Assembly (NCBI GenBank): GCA_020723285.1
Contig: DYJE01000013.1
Coordinates: 1-64,000 of the forward strand
DNA length: 64,000 bases
DNA from: Desulforapulum autotrophicum
Lineage (GTDB): Bacteria; Desulfobacterota; Desulfobacteria; Desulfobacterales; Desulfolunaceae
Direction of reading: 5' to 3'
Shown here: piece by piece, positions 63,095 through 64,000 of the stretch
Numbering within the stretch: position 1 is the stretch's first letter
Layout: every line of letters begins with the position of its first letter
Notes under the pieces: model-generated
Told to the model about the DNA's origin: nothing
What the model saw: only the letters and a program-made list of their open reading frames with translations
Database searches by the model: none
Position numbers and translations under genes: made by a program

Positions 63095-64000
63095 TTAGGC
63101 CTTGATTTCCTCTTTGATGGAAACCGCGATTTTATAGAGAACCGTGATGACGGCAAAACCAACACACCAGATACCCACGGTGATGACAAGTTCAGGAGCC
63201 GTGGGAACGTATTCGTTGTAGTGATGGAGTGGAGACGGTACGAATCCGCCGGCCATCATACCCATGCCTTTGTCGATCCAGGTGCCGAAGAACACCATGA
63301 GACAGAGGAACGGCATGTACTTCTCGTTGTTCCTGATTTTGGGCTGAACAAGAAGAATGATGGCACCGATCATGAGGGCCATGGATGTCCACATCCAGCC
63401 TACAAGAACGCCATGGCCATGATCACCCAGACCAAACAGGTAGTTGATGTGCGCCATGTGTTCAGGAATCTGGCTGTAATACGCCGTGAAAATCTCGCAA
63501 GCGAAGAAAAAGATGTTTGCGATCAGCGCATAGGTGATGATTTTCATCAGGGTTTTCATGGCTTTTTCGCCCGGATCAAAGTTGGTAAACCGGCGGACGA
63601 GGAAGCACAAAAGCATGAGGAAAGAAGGTCCTGCCGCGAAAGCGGAAGCCAGGAACCGGGGGGCCAGAACGGCGGTGAGCCAGAAACCACGGCCGGGAAG
63701 CCCGCTGTACAGGAAGGCCGTAACGGTATGGATGCCGAAAGCCCAGGGGATTGAAAGGTAAATCAACGGTTTCACCCATTTGGGGGCGTCCACGCCGTTA
63801 CGTTCCGCTTCGAGAAGCTTCCAGCCGATGATGAGGTTCAGGGCCAGATAGCCGTTCAGAACAAAGGCGTCCCAGAACAGCATGGAGTAAGGTGTGGCGT
63901 TGATGATCACGTTCATGGCCCGGGTGGGCTGGCCCATGTCGGCCACGATGAACAGCAGACACATGGTCACAGCACCGATGGCCAGGAATTCACCCAGAAT
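63095..64000 (-). CDS. NrfD / polysulfide-reductase-family membrane subunit, 5' end outside window
   Basis: The visible 301 residues form about eight membrane segments. Early parts read ILGEFLAIGAVTMCLLFIVA and FWDAFVLNGYLALNL, and the later part reads MMAGGFVPSPLHHYNEYVP, all typical of NrfD/DsrP/QrcD-like proteins. These exchange electrons with the quinone pool inside sulfate-reducer respiratory complexes. The frame is open to the right edge, so the start and partner genes (iron-sulfur and cytochrome subunits) lie beyond it. Which complex it belongs to cannot be told here. Confidence 0.9.
   Translation of the reverse strand: MLGEFLAIGAVTMCLLFIVADMGQPTRAMNVIINATPYSMLFWDAFVLNGYLALNLIIGWKLLEAERNGVDAPKWVKPLIYLSIPWAFGIHTVTAFLYSGLPGRGFWLTAVLAPRFLASAFAAGPSFLMLLCFLVRRFTNFDPGEKAMKTLMKIITYALIANIFFFACEIFTAYYSQIPEHMAHINYLFGLGDHGHGVLVGWMWTSMALMIGAIILLVQPKIRNNEKYMPFLCLMVFFGTWIDKGMGMMAGGFVPSPLHHYNEYVPTAPELVITVGIWCVGFAVITVLYKIAVSIKEEIKA

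Noticed and set aside
1-64000. CRISPR arrays
   Set aside because: No regularly spaced direct repeats of suitable length were seen, and no cas genes.

Overview
The window reads as chromosome from a Gram-negative, anaerobic deltaproteobacterium of the Desulfobacterota (Desulfobacterales type). This is an inference from gene content: an energy-converting-hydrogenase-related (Ehr) operon, an NrfD-type quinone-interacting membrane protein, small DUF342/FapA and CheY-like proteins, a MerR-type gene in the place ihfA occupies after pheT in E. coli, and outer-membrane-style secreted lipases. There is no rRNA to settle it. Most of the window is moderately GC-rich and densely coded. The first 1.3 kb is strikingly AT-rich and foreign.

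Region by region. 1-1355 is the right end of an integrated island. It holds a LamG/thrombospondin-repeat surface-protein fragment and an IS4-type transposase remnant, and it ends in a 44-nt 3' copy of a tRNA-Arg(CCT) gene (attR) followed by the native terminator. 2286-10426 is a seven-gene operon: a DNA-binding protein with a PTS EIIA domain, then six subunits of a complex I / hydrogenase-4-like membrane complex whose large subunit lacks the Ni-binding cysteines (an Ehr complex). 10524-11161 is a HigBA toxin-antitoxin module, followed by a group II intron reverse-transcriptase relic, a NimA-like flavoprotein and an MCP-like receptor.

14046-33554 is one long leftward block of core information-processing genes. 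In transcription order it runs HsdR_N-like protein, deaminase, infC-rpmI-rplT-pheS-pheT-merR, tRNA-Gly(CCC), terminator, rimP-nusA-infB-rbfA-nrnA-truB-rpsO-pnp-M16 peptidase-dut-MBL hydrolase. infC appears to start at AUA. The tRNA-terminator-rimP order mirrors the E. coli metY-rimP-nusA leader.

33733-42075 is accessory: two exported alpha/beta hydrolases, a sigma-54 activator with PAS domains, two MITE-like elements with inverted ends, and a decayed locus where a molybdopterin-binding gene is fused to a [NiFe]-hydrogenase large-subunit fragment. 42076-45779 holds hypA-hypB, a dGTPase-like HD protein and two overlapping YkgJ-type cysteine-cluster proteins. 45784-52356 (leftward) holds ftsE-ftsX-envC-ctpA and a ThDP enzyme. 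52675-56356 holds pyrE, tmRNA (ssrA) with smpB, and ptsI-ptsH. The general PTS proteins made here could phosphorylate the EIIA domain at the head of the Ehr operon, although no sugar permease is present. The last part has a FapA-like protein, a phasin-like small protein, a single-domain response regulator, plsC, two small secreted proteins and the 3' part of an NrfD-family membrane protein that runs off the right edge.

Three copies of a short intergenic hairpin repeat (9558, 12286, 53227), all just after rightward genes, and the two MITE-like elements are the main unexplained repeats.
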